Below are positions 13,449-13,499 of a DNA stretch of 13,499 bases, piece after piece. Made by a program: the position numbers and the translations under genes. The stretch lies in the NCBI GenBank assembly GCA_031274075.1, contig JAISQQ010000068.1:1-13499 (forward strand), read 5' to 3'. The notes under the pieces are model-generated. The model was not told where the DNA came from. It ran no database searches and saw nothing but the letters and a program-made list of their open reading frames with translations. Source of the DNA: Accumulibacter sp. Its GTDB lineage: Bacteria; Pseudomonadota; Gammaproteobacteria; Burkholderiales; Rhodocyclaceae. Every line of letters starts with the position of its first letter. The first letter of the stretch is position 1.

Positions 13449-13499
13449 TTGTTTTTCACAATGTTTATCCCCGTAAATTCCTCATCGGAGATTGACTGT

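Larger units (their letters stand above)
12758..13499. other. Gene-free, structure-rich right end
   Basis: No credible gene in 742 bases. The short ORFs on both strands lack ribosome binding sites and family features. It holds two inverted-repeat elements after the cupin, then several compact hairpins, and finally an AT-rich stretch (from about 13384) quite unlike the GC-rich remainder. Individual elements are listed separately. Confidence 0.65.

Noticed and set aside
1..13499. tRNA, rRNA, CRISPR arrays, transposase genes
   Set aside because: Scanned by eye on both strands. No cloverleaf with conserved T-loop, no regularly spaced repeats and no transposase motif were found.

Overview
GC-rich proteobacterial DNA, with a gene set (TRAP transporter, DUF2848 protein, M20 amidohydrolases, GntR/FCD regulator) and short ATTCCC-type palindromic repeats that best fit a betaproteobacterium, perhaps Burkholderiales. 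That assignment is an inference from gene content and style, since no phylogenetic marker lies in the window.

Layout. A class III aminotransferase of the GabT type (minus, 8-1282) is divergent from an M20 N-carbamoyl-L-amino-acid hydrolase / beta-ureidopropionase-type enzyme (plus, 1541-2758). That enzyme converges on a second M20 amidohydrolase of the AbgB type (minus, 2836-4245). The AbgB-type gene lies downstream of a sodium:solute symporter on the same strand (minus, 4382-6178). The symporter is preceded by a 16-codon leader ORF that overlaps it by ATGA. An 877-base gene-free stretch (6226-7102) holds short dispersed repeats and hairpins. A GntR/FCD regulator (minus, 7103-7780) then faces a plus-strand operon. 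It consists of TRAP binding protein, small and large membrane subunits (dctP-, dctQ- and dctM-like), a possible 51-codon ORF, a DUF2848 protein and a small cupin (8272-12757). The last 742 bases hold no gene that I can support, but are crowded with inverted repeats and end in an AT-rich patch.

How the genes may work together. Two unrelated uptake systems, a tripartite TRAP importer and a Na+-coupled symporter, sit with two M20 amidases, a transaminase and two small putative enzymes. This suggests import and breakdown of an amide-, ureide- or N-carbamoyl-type compound. The HyuC/PydC-type hydrolase would release an amino acid or beta-alanine, CO2 and ammonia, and the GabT-type enzyme would transaminate an omega-amino acid product. 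The GntR protein probably controls at least the TRAP operon. A sigma70-like promoter (TTGACT, 16 bases, TATAAA) there is followed at once by a 22-base near-perfect palindrome. The true substrate cannot be read from the sequence.

Most notable for a second look: the palindrome at the TRAP promoter and its partial echo at the gntR start; the translationally coupled leader ORF of the symporter; the perfect 23-base palindrome before the aminotransferase; the TRAP-linked DUF2848 and cupin pair; and the structured, AT-switching right end.
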